Part shown: piece by piece, positions 50,710 to 59,743 of the stretch | How the letters are laid out: every line of letters starts with the position of its first letter | Numbering within the stretch: the stretch's first letter is position 1 | Source of the DNA: Spirochaetota bacterium | Lineage (GTDB): Bacteria > Spirochaetota > UBA4802 > UBA5550 | Assembly (NCBI GenBank): GCA_016933025.1 | Contig: JAFGBT010000003.1 | Span: forward strand, 1 to 64,000 | Reading direction: 5' to 3' | Length of the DNA: 64,000 bases | Made by a program: the position numbers and the translations under genes | The notes under the pieces: generated by a model | Database searches by the model: none | What the model saw: only the letters and a program-made list of their open reading frames with translations | What the model was told of the DNA's origin: nothing

Positions 50710-52926
50710 GTGAGAATAATCAGAATATTTTTAGGCACAATGACGATCGCCCTTCTGTGGGCCGTTCCCCTGCAATCGGCCGCCATTCGTCTTGATGACC
50801 TGATCGAGAAGCTTCCTGTCGGTCTGAATATGGATATTCTCAGGGACGATGCGGGCACACTGACTATACAGGATGTGTCAGGGGAGAATTACAAGGACAA
50901 GTGGGTGCCGTCGCACAATATTATTCCGGGGTTCGGATTTACGGAATCGGTATTCTGGACCCGGTTTTCCATCGCAAACGAAACATACAGGGACATACCT
51001 TTCTTTCTTGAACACGGCTATCCTCTGATAGATGACCTTAAGATCTTTATCCCACAGCGCAACGGGACGTTTAAAACAATTGAAACGGGTGACATGCGCA
51101 AGTTTTCCGAGCGTCCCTATAATACGCGGACATTCGTGTTTCCCCTGACGGGAGAGGCCCGTTCTTCGAAAACATATTACCTCCGGCAGAAAAGCACCGG
51201 CTCCATGAGCCTTCCGCTGACGGTATGGTCGCCTGACGGCTTTAAAAGCTGGTCGCGCTTTGAGGACCGACTCCTGATGTTTTATTACGGCATGATTCTC
51301 ATTATGGTTTTCAACTATCTCTGCATCTATTTCCTAATTCGTCACATAAGTTTCCTTTATTTTGCGCTGTTTATTTCATCGATGCTGCTCTTTATAATGT
51401 CGCAAATAGGCGTGACCTTCCAGTTTTTCATGCCGAATAATCCGAAATTTGCGGAAATATGCCCGCCTTTGTTTTTATGCTTGGCGAATTTATTTGGTAA
51501 CAGGTTTATACCTGTTTTTCTGCAGTTGAAAAAAAACGTCCCAATCTTTAAAACGATCATGGATATCGAGGTGATAGTATTGCTGGTGGCCACGGTATCA
51601 TGCGTAACCATACCATTCTATCCTACGTACCGGTATTTGATGCCGTTGAGTGCTATTCTGACCATGGTATCAATCATTACCGCGTTTGTGGTCGGCATCT
51701 ACCTTGTTTACCTGAGACTGAGAAGTGCCTATCTCTTCACTTTCGTAATGATTGGGTTTATGTTCGGCGCAATAGTATACGCGTTTAAGAGCTTCGGGGT
51801 CCTTCCGGGTAGCTTTATTGCGACCTGGTCTATCGTTATCGGCACCACCAGCATACTGCTATTCCTGTCGGTTGCTATGGTAGACAGGATCAATCTCATG
51901 CGTAAAGGTCTCAAAAAGGCCTCTGAAAATCTTGAAAAAGAGGTCAAGGAACGGAGCATAGAACTTCTGCTGAGCCAGATTACGTCGAAAATCATGGAAG
52001 AGGAGGAGTGCAGGGAGAGACCGGTTACAGCCGACAGCGATAAGAAATATACACAGTCGCTCCAGAATCTGCTGAATACACAGAGAGACGTATCAATACG
52101 GAAGTTGAGCCATGATATCAGCATTGTTTCGAATGTAAATGAATTGATGGAAGAAACAATCATGACAGTCATGGACATAACCAGCGCGCAGAAGGCCTAT
52201 ATCTTCATGATTGATGACGAAAGTGATCTCCAGTTGTTATCGTTTACTGATCTTCACGAGAATAACTGCGATGGCTATTCTCAGGATATCGTGGATCAGG
52301 TGTTTTCCAGCGGGAAGTATGTCATTACGCCTTTCGACAAAGCCGGCCTCGACCCTGATGCGGAGATGGTGTTTGGATCAGGGCCGGATTGTACTTCGCT
52401 CTGTATACCCATAATGTCCGATGGAAGAAATATCGGCATATGCTATATCGAAAGGGATTATAACTCCGGCCCATTCACTGAAAAAGATGCACGGCTTCTG
52501 ATGGCGTTTTCAGATAATGTAGTTTCTGTCATTGAAAATGCGGCTGCTTTCAGTAAAAAGCTGAGCCCGGATGAACAAAAGAAGAATTATTCATTAACCA
52601 AGCAGACAAAGGACAAGATACTGCTGGCGATCGAATACATAAAAGAAAATTACACCAGCGATATTTCGCGTGAAGGACTGGCGGCGTCCCTGGACATCAG
52701 CCCTAATCACCTGGGCAAGTTTTTCAGGATCTATACCGGTCTGAAAATAAATGAATATATAAATTCACTCAGGATCAACGATGCAGCCAAGAGGCTCAGG
52801 GAAAACAGGGATGAGAATATCATAAACATCGCATTTCTAGTCGGCTTCGAAAGTCTGAGTACCTTCAACCGGGCCTTTTTAAAGGTCATGGGTACGACGC
52901 CGACTGAATACAAAGACCAGTTTTGA
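50710..52926 (+). CDS. 7TM-DISM membrane sensor fused to GAF and AraC DNA-binding domain
   Basis: A 738-aa one-protein regulator. The start is GTG with GGAG 7 nt upstream. A signal peptide (RIIRIFLGTMTIALLWAVPLQSA) leads to a 7TMR-DISMED2-like periplasmic domain (about 30-175: VSGENYKDKWVPS, SVFWTRFSIANETYRDIPFFLEHGYPLIDD). Seven hydrophobic segments follow (about 195-390), then a coiled coil and a GAF-like domain (about 470-615: MDITSAQKAYIFMIDDES, SLCIPIMSDGRNIGICYIERD). It ends with an AraC HTH (about 635-735: LDISPNHLGKFFRIYTGLKINEYI, NIAFLVGFESLSTFNRAFLKVMGTTPTEYK). Such a protein would bind DNA while in the membrane. The signal and the targets are unknown. Confidence 0.9.
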   Translation: MRIIRIFLGTMTIALLWAVPLQSAAIRLDDLIEKLPVGLNMDILRDDAGTLTIQDVSGENYKDKWVPSHNIIPGFGFTESVFWTRFSIANETYRDIPFFLEHGYPLIDDLKIFIPQRNGTFKTIETGDMRKFSERPYNTRTFVFPLTGEARSSKTYYLRQKSTGSMSLPLTVWSPDGFKSWSRFEDRLLMFYYGMILIMVFNYLCIYFLIRHISFLYFALFISSMLLFIMSQIGVTFQFFMPNNPKFAEICPPLFLCLANLFGNRFIPVFLQLKKNVPIFKTIMDIEVIVLLVATVSCVTIPFYPTYRYLMPLSAILTMVSIITAFVVGIYLVYLRLRSAYLFTFVMIGFMFGAIVYAFKSFGVLPGSFIATWSIVIGTTSILLFLSVAMVDRINLMRKGLKKASENLEKEVKERSIELLLSQITSKIMEEEECRERPVTADSDKKYTQSLQNLLNTQRDVSIRKLSHDISIVSNVNELMEETIMTVMDITSAQKAYIFMIDDESDLQLLSFTDLHENNCDGYSQDIVDQVFSSGKYVITPFDKAGLDPDAEMVFGSGPDCTSLCIPIMSDGRNIGICYIERDYNSGPFTEKDARLLMAFSDNVVSVIENAAAFSKKLSPDEQKKNYSLTKQTKDKILLAIEYIKENYTSDISREGLAASLDISPNHLGKFFRIYTGLKINEYINSLRINDAAKRLRENRDENIINIAFLVGFESLSTFNRAFLKVMGTTPTEYKDQF

Positions 52927-52990
52927 TTTGCTCTTGTTTCCAGGATCACTGCCGTCTTCGGAGCCTGCAGTACACTACGAGGAAATTCTT

Positions 52991-54025
52991 TCAGTCTCCC
53001 GGCTCGAAAAGCTCCGGGGCTTTTCCTTCTAACATTTTAATCATCTCAAACAGCAGCGTCGTGTCTATGAGGTAATATGAATCTTTATAATGGGCGAGCA
53101 CCATGCCCCGGCAGGTGCCGACAAGCTGATAGGCGAAGGGGAGTCTTGTTTTTTCCCCGCCATATTCGGATACCCATAGGCCGCTGCTATTTTCTATCAG
53201 GTAGCCGCGATCGGTGAGTTCGATGTCGATGATACTTGTGAATTTGCTTAACATGTGCTTTGACTTTGTGCCGATGTCGTATCTGATCAATTCCCAGTTA
53301 CCCGAATTTCCCTTGATGTAAAAGACAAAGTTGTCAGCCATGACATGCTTCGATGATGACAGGCTGAGGTTTTTAAGAATAATTTTTTCACTGGCAGGAT
53401 TTACGATGCTGAAATAATATGACCCGGCAATTCCCGCCAGAATACAGAGAAGATCATCCTTGAGATACATGGAAACTTTATAATACTTAGCATACGGCGG
53501 CGGAAATGTTTCCTTAAGAAACTCCTCGCTTGACTCTCCGGCAATAAGGTAGCGATAGATAGTTGAATTGCGATAATACAAGAAAGAGCCGTTCGAAATT
53601 AATACTGATCTGACCGGGCTTTTCTTATCCCCAATTGTCTTGTCGGCCAATCGATCTCCGTCGTCAAAAATCGAAATTCGGATTCCGTCACTTACGATAG
53701 CACTATCATCGTTTGAATCGTAATGCATGATACCTTCGCTGTCCGGAAGGGTAAGTGAGTGTTTAGCCGGGTAAACTATTTTAATTTCATCTTCATCCGC
53801 GGTGAACAGGAAACTGCCGTTGGATTGAAGATGTTCCATCCTGAATGAGTGAGTTGAGACCCTGTTTAAAAACTCAACCTCAAGTTTATTCAATGCATCC
53901 GGTTTCTTCTCAAGATACAGCTCCAAGGCCCGGTTTAACTTCCTGTCCGGGTCAAGAGAGCAGCCGCCGAAGAAAAGAGGAAACGCGACAATATATGCCA
54001 GTATGAATACAATATAATTATTCAT
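52991..54025 (-). CDS. Lipoprotein of unknown function, possible beta-propeller
   Basis: A 344-aa protein with a lipoprotein signal peptide (YIVFILAYIVAFPLFFGGC, Cys about residue 22). The mature part begins with a charged helix (ALELYLEKKPDALNKLEVEF) and then has recurring short beta-strand patterns (ILISNGSFLYYRNSTIYRYL, KSVLIS-like and GNWELIRYDIGTKS) that could form a propeller. No catalytic motif is seen. It follows the TPR-Mrr gene after only 4 bp, so the two are surely co-transcribed and may work together at the envelope. Confidence 0.7.
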   Translation of the reverse strand: MNNYIVFILAYIVAFPLFFGGCSLDPDRKLNRALELYLEKKPDALNKLEVEFLNRVSTHSFRMEHLQSNGSFLFTADEDEIKIVYPAKHSLTLPDSEGIMHYDSNDDSAIVSDGIRISIFDDGDRLADKTIGDKKSPVRSVLISNGSFLYYRNSTIYRYLIAGESSEEFLKETFPPPYAKYYKVSMYLKDDLLCILAGIAGSYYFSIVNPASEKIILKNLSLSSSKHVMADNFVFYIKGNSGNWELIRYDIGTKSKHMLSKFTSIIDIELTDRGYLIENSSGLWVSEYGGEKTRLPFAYQLVGTCRGMVLAHYKDSYYLIDTTLLFEMIKMLEGKAPELFEPGD

Positions 54026-54029
54026 TTAT

Positions 54030-55382
54030 CTACTTTATTTTTTTCCGCGCTTGGATTTTGTCAAAGACTTTTTTTACGTATTCTGAATCGTATAGCTCGA
54101 TATTCTTCGATTGGGCGAGAGCTTTTGTTCTGGCGGAAAATTTCGATGTTGCTATGTAAATGCCGTTTTTACATTTATCTTCTGTCATGAGCTTCTGAAA
54201 TTCGTTGATATGTTCTTCGCCGATTTCCCGTGTAGTACGGTGGAAATAGATGAGTATTGGAGGGTCATTAATCCTTTTAATATTGTAGGCTTTGTAATAA
54301 TATTCGTGCGGGCCGATTTTTTCTTTTGAGATAATATTGTAGTTGAGGCTAGATATCATTTCGACGATCGAGGGCTGAAGCGCATCGAGTGTTGAAACGA
54401 ACACGGTCATCAAACTGTCGTTGTTGAGGATCTCCTGGTAAGATTCAAGTTTCTGACGTGTGTTGCGGAAGGAGGGGTTTTCCTCGATGATCTTGCTCCA
54501 GTGATGGCATGCTTCCTTTATTTTATTCTGGTTTTCGTAGCACTCGGCGAGAAGATACCGATACTCATGCGATTCCGGATTTTTTTCCTTAAGATTCAGA
54601 AGTCCCTCTTCGAGCACCTCAATGGCGTTATCGTATTCCTGCTGATGAAAATATATCTCACCGATTTTTTGGAGGCTTTTCAAGGCATAGGCGCGATTGC
54701 GCTTCGCTCTCTCGAACATCTGGATGGCGTTCTTTTTGTCCTTTTTTAAAAAATATATTAATCCAAGATGAAACTCGGCCTCTTCATGATCTCCTGGGGT
54801 GCCAAGGGACTTGATCAGAAATTCTTCCGCCTTGTCATAATCGGAAATATTGTAACAAGAGATGCCGAGGGGAAGATATATGTCAGTAAGATTGGGATCG
54901 GCTGCGAGGGCCTTGATAAAATGGTCGCGGGCTTTCCTGTAATCTTTCTTCTGATAGAGTGCATGGCCGATTCGGTGGTTTGCAACCAGGTCTTCCGGGT
55001 TGAAAGTGAGGATGGATTTGTATTCTTCGATTTCTTTCGGATAATTTTTCGTCTCTTTGTAAAGGCGGGCCAGGTGGTAGTGGATATCCACCTCGTTGAC
55101 GTATTTATTGAACTGCGGTATTTGGAGTACGGCATTTAGTTCGGATATGGCCAGAAGATATTGCGATTGCTTGATAAGAATCAGAGCGCGAAGATATCGG
55201 GCGGGCGCATAATCGCTCCTGCGCTCCAGGATTTTTTTTACAATTTCATTGGCTTTACTGATGGTACCGCTTTCGAGATATTCCTCGGCTTTTCGTATCC
55301 TGGCAGTAAAAGATGTTGATTTAAATATGACGGATATGATAATGATTAAGATGATGCAGATGATTATTATTGCATATTTCAT
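54030..55382 (-). CDS. Membrane-anchored TPR protein with Mrr-like C-terminal domain
   Basis: A 450-aa protein. Residues about 3-22 are a transmembrane anchor. Residues about 30-320 hold roughly eight TPR repeats (for example VDIHYHLARLYKETKNYPKEIEEY, HRIGHALYQKKDYRKARDHF, AEFHLGLIYFLKKDKKNAIQMF). The C-terminal 110 residues (about 340-450) look like an Mrr-type restriction-endonuclease fold: DPPILIYFHRTTREIGEEHINEFQKLM, GIYIATSKFSARTKALAQ. The usual Q-x-K is replaced by Y-F-H, so the nuclease site is probably lost. It is co-transcribed with the lipoprotein at 52991. Confidence 0.8.
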   Translation of the reverse strand: MKYAIIIICIILIIIISVIFKSTSFTARIRKAEEYLESGTISKANEIVKKILERRSDYAPARYLRALILIKQSQYLLAISELNAVLQIPQFNKYVNEVDIHYHLARLYKETKNYPKEIEEYKSILTFNPEDLVANHRIGHALYQKKDYRKARDHFIKALAADPNLTDIYLPLGISCYNISDYDKAEEFLIKSLGTPGDHEEAEFHLGLIYFLKKDKKNAIQMFERAKRNRAYALKSLQKIGEIYFHQQEYDNAIEVLEEGLLNLKEKNPESHEYRYLLAECYENQNKIKEACHHWSKIIEENPSFRNTRQKLESYQEILNNDSLMTVFVSTLDALQPSIVEMISSLNYNIISKEKIGPHEYYYKAYNIKRINDPPILIYFHRTTREIGEEHINEFQKLMTEDKCKNGIYIATSKFSARTKALAQSKNIELYDSEYVKKVFDKIQARKKIK

Positions 55383-55596
55383 TGCAGTAGCGTATCACAT
55401 TCAGGGTATTTAAGCACTTTCAGGTGCCGCTGTCGATTTCCTGTGAATATGCGATGTAATGGTTCGCATGGTCAACTATATTATCGGCAGCACGAATACA
55501 ATGCTTGTGAATCTATTTCATTATTGACAAAATATTTCCGTTATTTTTTTTTACTTTCCATGGAAATGTAACAAAATTCATCCCGAGGAGCGGGCC

Positions 55597-56112
55597 ATGG
55601 CTGAAATAGGGATTATATTAGGCAGTGATTCGGACCTCCCGAAGGTCAAGGAATGCTTTGATATACTGGAGCAGTTCAACGTACCTTTTGAGATAATCGT
55701 ATCGTCGGCTCACCGAACGCCGGAACGGACGCGGGAATGGGCCTCCGGAGCGGCCGGACGCGGGATAAAGGTAATAATCGCCGTTGCCGGCGGCGCTGCC
55801 CATCTCGCCGGCGTGGTGGCATCTCATACCACCCTCCCGGTTCTCGGCGTCCCGGTGGAAACGAATGTGTCGGGAGGGCTGGATTCCATACTGTCAATGG
55901 TGCAAATGCCGGCGGGTGTGCCGGTGGGCGTTATGGCCGCCGGCAGGGCAGGGGGGGCCAACGCCGCCCTCTTTGCGATTAGCATTCTTTCGCTCGGGAA
56001 TGAGTCGTACGCGGACAGGCTCGAGCGTTACCGGAAAGAAACAGAGGAAAAAATATCTAAGAGAAACGAGAAATTAAATCGCACTGGTTACAAAAATTAT
56101 ACAAAAGAATAA
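55597..56112 (+). CDS. purE: 5-(carboxyamino)imidazole ribonucleotide mutase
   Basis: PurE converts N5-CAIR to CAIR in purine synthesis. The 171-aa protein shows GSDSDLPKVKECFDIL, SSAHRTPERTREWA and AVAGGAAHLAGVVASHTTLPVLGVPV, the whole class I signature. Length is normal. A GAGGAGCGGGCC precedes the ATG. guaA follows after 17 bp on the same strand, so they form an operon of purine genes. An upstream TTGACA (55524-55529) has no convincing -10. Confidence 0.97.
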   Translation: MAEIGIILGSDSDLPKVKECFDILEQFNVPFEIIVSSAHRTPERTREWASGAAGRGIKVIIAVAGGAAHLAGVVASHTTLPVLGVPVETNVSGGLDSILSMVQMPAGVPVGVMAAGRAGGANAALFAISILSLGNESYADRLERYRKETEEKISKRNEKLNRTGYKNYTKE

Positions 56113-56129
56113 CGTAACGGTCATAGCTG

Positions 56130-57695
56130 ATGATTGAACACGGGTTGGAGATCCCGCAAGAACGAATAGTCATTTTGGATTTTGGTTCCCAGTACACCCA
56201 GCTTATAGCGCGAAGGATCAGGGAGATGCAGGTGTACGCTGAGATCGTTCCCTATTTTTATCCAGCCGAAGCCCTGCTAAAAGAACGGCCTACAGCGATC
56301 ATTCTGTCGGGCGGCCCGTCATCATCATACGAAAAAGATGCTCCACATGCGTCGCCTGAGATTTTTTCTCTTGGAGTACCGATGCTCGGCATATGCTATG
56401 GGTTTTACCAGATTGTCGAGTCCTTCGGCGGGAAGACAGAGAGCGCCAGGTCAAAGGAATACGGCAGGGCAGTGATAGAAACAGCAGGAGACTCTCCTCT
56501 CTTCAGGGGGTTGTCACCCCATGAACAGGTATGGATGAGCCACGGTGACAAGGTGATTTCTCCGCCGCCGGGCTTTGCGGTGATAGCGTCGTCGGGAAAC
56601 GCCGAGATCGCCGCCATCGAAGACCAGCACCGGAAAATTTACGGTGTCCAGTTTCATCCTGAGGTGCACCATACGGCAAACGGCAGGAAGATCATCGAGA
56701 ATTTTATATTCGAAATATGCCGCCTCAGACCAACCTGGAACATGAAATCGTTCATCGAATCTTCTGTTGAAGCGATCCGGAAGGAGGTGGGGGGCGGGAC
56801 TGTCCTCCTCGGCCTGTCAGGCGGCGTCGACTCATCGGTAACGGCGGTCCTATTACAAAAGGCGATCGGAGACCGGTGCTATTGCGTGTTCGTCAACAAC
56901 GGCGTATTACGGAAGAACGAGCACATTCAGGTGGTCGAGCGCTTTCAAAAACACATGAAACTCAACCTGACCTACGTTGACGCTTCCGCCCGTTTTCTCA
57001 GGAAGCTCAGGCGGGTCGAGAACCCGGAAAAGAAGCGGAGGATTATCGGGAGCGAGTTCATCAAGGTATTCATGGAAGAGGCGCGCAAGATAGGACGGTT
57101 CGATTTCCTTGCTCAGGGCACGCTCTACCCGGACGTTATCGAATCGGTCTCTACGAAAGGGCCGTCAGACACCATCAAAAGTCATCACAATCGGGTGCCC
57201 GAGGTGCTGAGGCTCATCAGATCGGGGAAGGTCATTGAGCCCTTAAAGGAACTTTTCAAGGACGAGGTGCGAGAGCTTGGGAAGGAGCTCGGCATGCCAG
57301 ACGAGCTGATACACCGCCAGCCCTTCCCCGGGCCCGGCCTGGCGGTTCGCATCATCGGGGAAGTTACGCCCGAGAGGGTTCGCCTTCTTCAAGAAGCTGA
57401 TGATATCGTTGTCCGTGAGATCAAGGAGGCAGGGCTCTACCATGATCTATGGCAGATCTTTGCGGTGTTCCTCCCGGTGAAATCAGTCGGAGTCATGGGC
57501 GACAGCCGGACATACGACAATGTAATAGCCATCCGCGGCGTCACCTCGGTGGACGCCATGACAGCCGATTGGGCGTACCTGCCGGAAGATCTCCTCAGGA
57601 GGATATCGAGTCAAATAATAAATGAAATAAAGGGAATTAACCGTGTAGTCTATGATATCTCATCAAAGCCGCCCAGCACAATAGAGTGGGAATAA
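56130..57695 (+). CDS. guaA: GMP synthase (glutamine-hydrolysing)
   Basis: GuaA makes GMP from XMP with glutamine and ATP. The glutaminase domain shows ILDFGSQYTQLIARRIRE, GICYGFYQIVESFGG with the nucleophile Cys, and QFHPEVHHT with His and Glu. The ATP pyrophosphatase domain has LGLSGGVDSSVTAVLL and the C-terminal dimerisation domain has HRQPFPGPGLAVRIIGEVT and VYDISSKPPSTIEWE. At 521 aa it is full length. It follows purE after 17 bp and ends 3 bp from a convergent response regulator gene. Confidence 0.98.
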   Translation: MIEHGLEIPQERIVILDFGSQYTQLIARRIREMQVYAEIVPYFYPAEALLKERPTAIILSGGPSSSYEKDAPHASPEIFSLGVPMLGICYGFYQIVESFGGKTESARSKEYGRAVIETAGDSPLFRGLSPHEQVWMSHGDKVISPPPGFAVIASSGNAEIAAIEDQHRKIYGVQFHPEVHHTANGRKIIENFIFEICRLRPTWNMKSFIESSVEAIRKEVGGGTVLLGLSGGVDSSVTAVLLQKAIGDRCYCVFVNNGVLRKNEHIQVVERFQKHMKLNLTYVDASARFLRKLRRVENPEKKRRIIGSEFIKVFMEEARKIGRFDFLAQGTLYPDVIESVSTKGPSDTIKSHHNRVPEVLRLIRSGKVIEPLKELFKDEVRELGKELGMPDELIHRQPFPGPGLAVRIIGEVTPERVRLLQEADDIVVREIKEAGLYHDLWQIFAVFLPVKSVGVMGDSRTYDNVIAIRGVTSVDAMTADWAYLPEDLLRRISSQIINEIKGINRVVYDISSKPPSTIEWE

Positions 57696-57698
57696 CAA

Positions 57699-58091
57699 TC
57701 AGGGAACGCGTTCGATACTGTGACGCCTCATTGCGGTATTGATGGTTAGTTGAAGGTCGAATCCCTTGACCGGCTTCAGCAAGTACCCGTAGGATAACGT
57801 CGTTTTGCTAGCCCTCTGGATCACTTCAAGATTTGTATTCTCGGTCAGAAATACGATGGGAATGCCGTAGTTTTCATTCACCGCAATAGCTGCTTCGATG
57901 CCGTCAATGGCTCCTGCAAGCGTGATATCCATAAGGATAAGATCAGGCTTCATCTCTTTGAGCCGCTCCAGGGCTTCCTCGCCAGAAGTGATGATTTCTG
58001 GAACAGAATATCCGATTTTTTCCAACATTTTCTTGATGGACAGGGCTGTTACCGGCTCATCTTCGATTATCAGTATATTTGTATTTTTCAT
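57699..58091 (-). CDS. Single-domain response regulator
   Basis: A 130-aa receiver domain with no output domain. NILIIEDEPVT holds the acidic pocket, LILMDITLAG holds the phosphorylated Asp, VFLTEN has the switch Thr, and YLLKPVKGF has the conserved Lys. The frame is open to 58205, but the ATG at 58091 gives a standard receiver start; the upstream part overlaps ogt. No histidine kinase is seen beside it. It may work in phosphorelay or with a distant kinase. Confidence 0.88.
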   Translation of the reverse strand: MKNTNILIIEDEPVTALSIKKMLEKIGYSVPEIITSGEEALERLKEMKPDLILMDITLAGAIDGIEAAIAVNENYGIPIVFLTENTNLEVIQRASKTTLSYGYLLKPVKGFDLQLTINTAMRRHSIERVP

Positions 58092-58197
58092 AATGATTCT
58101 ATAAGGATTAATACCGACGTCGGCTGAAAAAGTGAGACATAAAATTTCAATAGATAATTGTTTTTTATCCGCGGGTAATGACGCTGCTCGGAAGGGA

Positions 58198-58785
58198 TCA
58201 TTCATGCGAGAGGAGATACTCTTTAATATCCGTTCCTGAGGAGTAATTGCCGATGGTCCCGTCAGATCGTATAACGCGATGGCATGGGATTAGAATAGGA
58301 AAGATATTCTTTGCCATGGTGTTGCCGGCAAAGCGCGCCCCTCCTGGTATACCGGCCTGCTCGGCAAGAGAACTGTATGATACGGTCCGACCGAAAGGTA
58401 TGGCCATGAGAGCGCGGTAGATTGCTATCTCTTTTAACGTAAAGGGAGCAAGGTCGAGAACAACGCGGGTATCGCCCTTTTCCAGGCACAGCGCTGAATT
58501 TTTCAGGAATGCGTGAGTTTGTTTGCTCTTCCCATCTCTTTGTCTGCGAGAGAGAAGGCTGAAATAGGCGTTGAGCAGTGCTCGCGCGCCGGCGATGGAG
58601 GACGTCGTGCCTTCGGGAACGTGCCGTTCAATTTCGACAGAGCCGGTGAATGATTTTTTAAATATGACCGCCTTTAAAAAGGTATCCGTGCCCAGCAGGA
58701 AGAGTTCTCCAGCCGGGGATGGGCAGACGGCATGACGAATATCGCCATCATGCAGGTATTTATACAGAATGCCGACGTCAATCAT
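58198..58785 (-). CDS. ogt: Methylated-DNA-[protein]-cysteine S-methyltransferase
   Basis: This DNA repair protein removes O6-alkyl groups from guanine onto its own cysteine. The C-terminal domain shows IPFGRTVSYSSLAEQAGIPGGARFAG and ILIPCHRVIRSDGTIGNYSSG, with the acceptor Cys in PCHRV and the Arg/Asn recognition residues. The N-terminal 95 residues are a variable Ada-like part. The length is 195 aa. It overlaps the start of ribF by 4 bp on the same strand, so the two are in one operon. Confidence 0.94.
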   Translation of the reverse strand: MIDVGILYKYLHDGDIRHAVCPSPAGELFLLGTDTFLKAVIFKKSFTGSVEIERHVPEGTTSSIAGARALLNAYFSLLSRRQRDGKSKQTHAFLKNSALCLEKGDTRVVLDLAPFTLKEIAIYRALMAIPFGRTVSYSSLAEQAGIPGGARFAGNTMAKNIFPILIPCHRVIRSDGTIGNYSSGTDIKEYLLSHE

Positions 58786-59720
58786 TGTTTTTTGTTGAAT
58801 ATCGTCAGGGCCGCATCGCGGTCCCGCTCTATCTGCCGTATCAGTTTTTCAGGGGAATCAAATTTGATCTCATCCCTTATCTTGGCAAGGAATTGTACGG
58901 TTATGACTGAATCGTAAATTGTTTCGTTAAAATCGAAGATATACGCTTCTATGCTTCTGTCCGTATCTGAGAAGGTAGGATTGGAACCGATATTCAACAT
59001 GCCGTTCCCCTTCGTCCCGTTTTGAAATAATACATGAACAGCATACACCCCGTCGCCCGGGATAATTTTTTCATGATGGAGGGGGTGGATATTGGCGGTC
59101 GGAAAGCCGAGGCCTTTCCCTCTGCCCTTACCCTTGATCACAGTTCCGGAAAGGGTGTAGCGCCAGCCGAGGAGCGTGTTTGCCTTTGAGATGTTGCCGT
59201 TTTCAAGTTCCTTCCTGATCCAGCTTGACGATACCGGCTGTTTATAACGGTCTTCCTCGGCAATTTTTGTGATCTCGACGCCGGTGGTCGCGGCCAGCTC
59301 CGAGAGAAAATCATAATTCCCCTCACGATTTTTACCGAAGGCATGATCGTATCCCAGAACGAGATATTTCGCGTCCAGCTTCCCGATCAGTATTTTATTG
59401 TAAAAATCAATGGCGTGCATTGAGGCCATTTGCCTGGTGAAATTCAGGAGGATTATGTTAGGTATGCCGTATTCGTATATCGCGTTCACCTTTTCCTCGG
59501 TGGTGGTGATGATTTTCATCGGCATATCGGGGTTCAGTATCTTGCGGGGGTGCGAGGAGAATGTGATGACCACGGGTTCCCCCGATTTTATTCTCGATAT
59601 TTCAAGGAGTGTGGCGAGGATCTTTCTGTGGCCGAGATGGACGCCGTCAAAATTGCCGATAGTGACCACCGGGTTTATGAACAGGTCCTTGTGCTCGGGA
59701 ATATGATGATAGATTTTCAT
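58782..59720 (-). CDS. ribF: Bifunctional riboflavin kinase/FAD synthetase
   Basis: RibF makes FMN and then FAD. The N-terminal FAD synthetase domain has TIGNFDGVHLGHRKIL with the nucleotidyl-transfer HxGH-type motif, and the C-terminal kinase domain (about 185-312) has LSGTVIKGKGRGKGLGFPTANI and GVYAVHV. The length of 312 aa is normal. ogt overlaps its 3' end by 4 bp, and aroC ends 23 bp upstream. It supplies cofactors for the many flavoproteins of the acyl-CoA cluster, as for the rest of the cell. Confidence 0.97.
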   Translation of the reverse strand: MKIYHHIPEHKDLFINPVVTIGNFDGVHLGHRKILATLLEISRIKSGEPVVITFSSHPRKILNPDMPMKIITTTEEKVNAIYEYGIPNIILLNFTRQMASMHAIDFYNKILIGKLDAKYLVLGYDHAFGKNREGNYDFLSELAATTGVEITKIAEEDRYKQPVSSSWIRKELENGNISKANTLLGWRYTLSGTVIKGKGRGKGLGFPTANIHPLHHEKIIPGDGVYAVHVLFQNGTKGNGMLNIGSNPTFSDTDRSIEAYIFDFNETIYDSVITVQFLAKIRDEIKFDSPEKLIRQIERDRDAALTIFNKKQ

Positions 59721-59743
59721 GGTGCCTGATGCGGACCGCAGGG

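Noticed and set aside
55524..55555. TTGACA before purE as a promoter
   Set aside because: The -35 is perfect but the only -10-like box (TTTACT) has a 20-nt spacer, so it was left unlisted.
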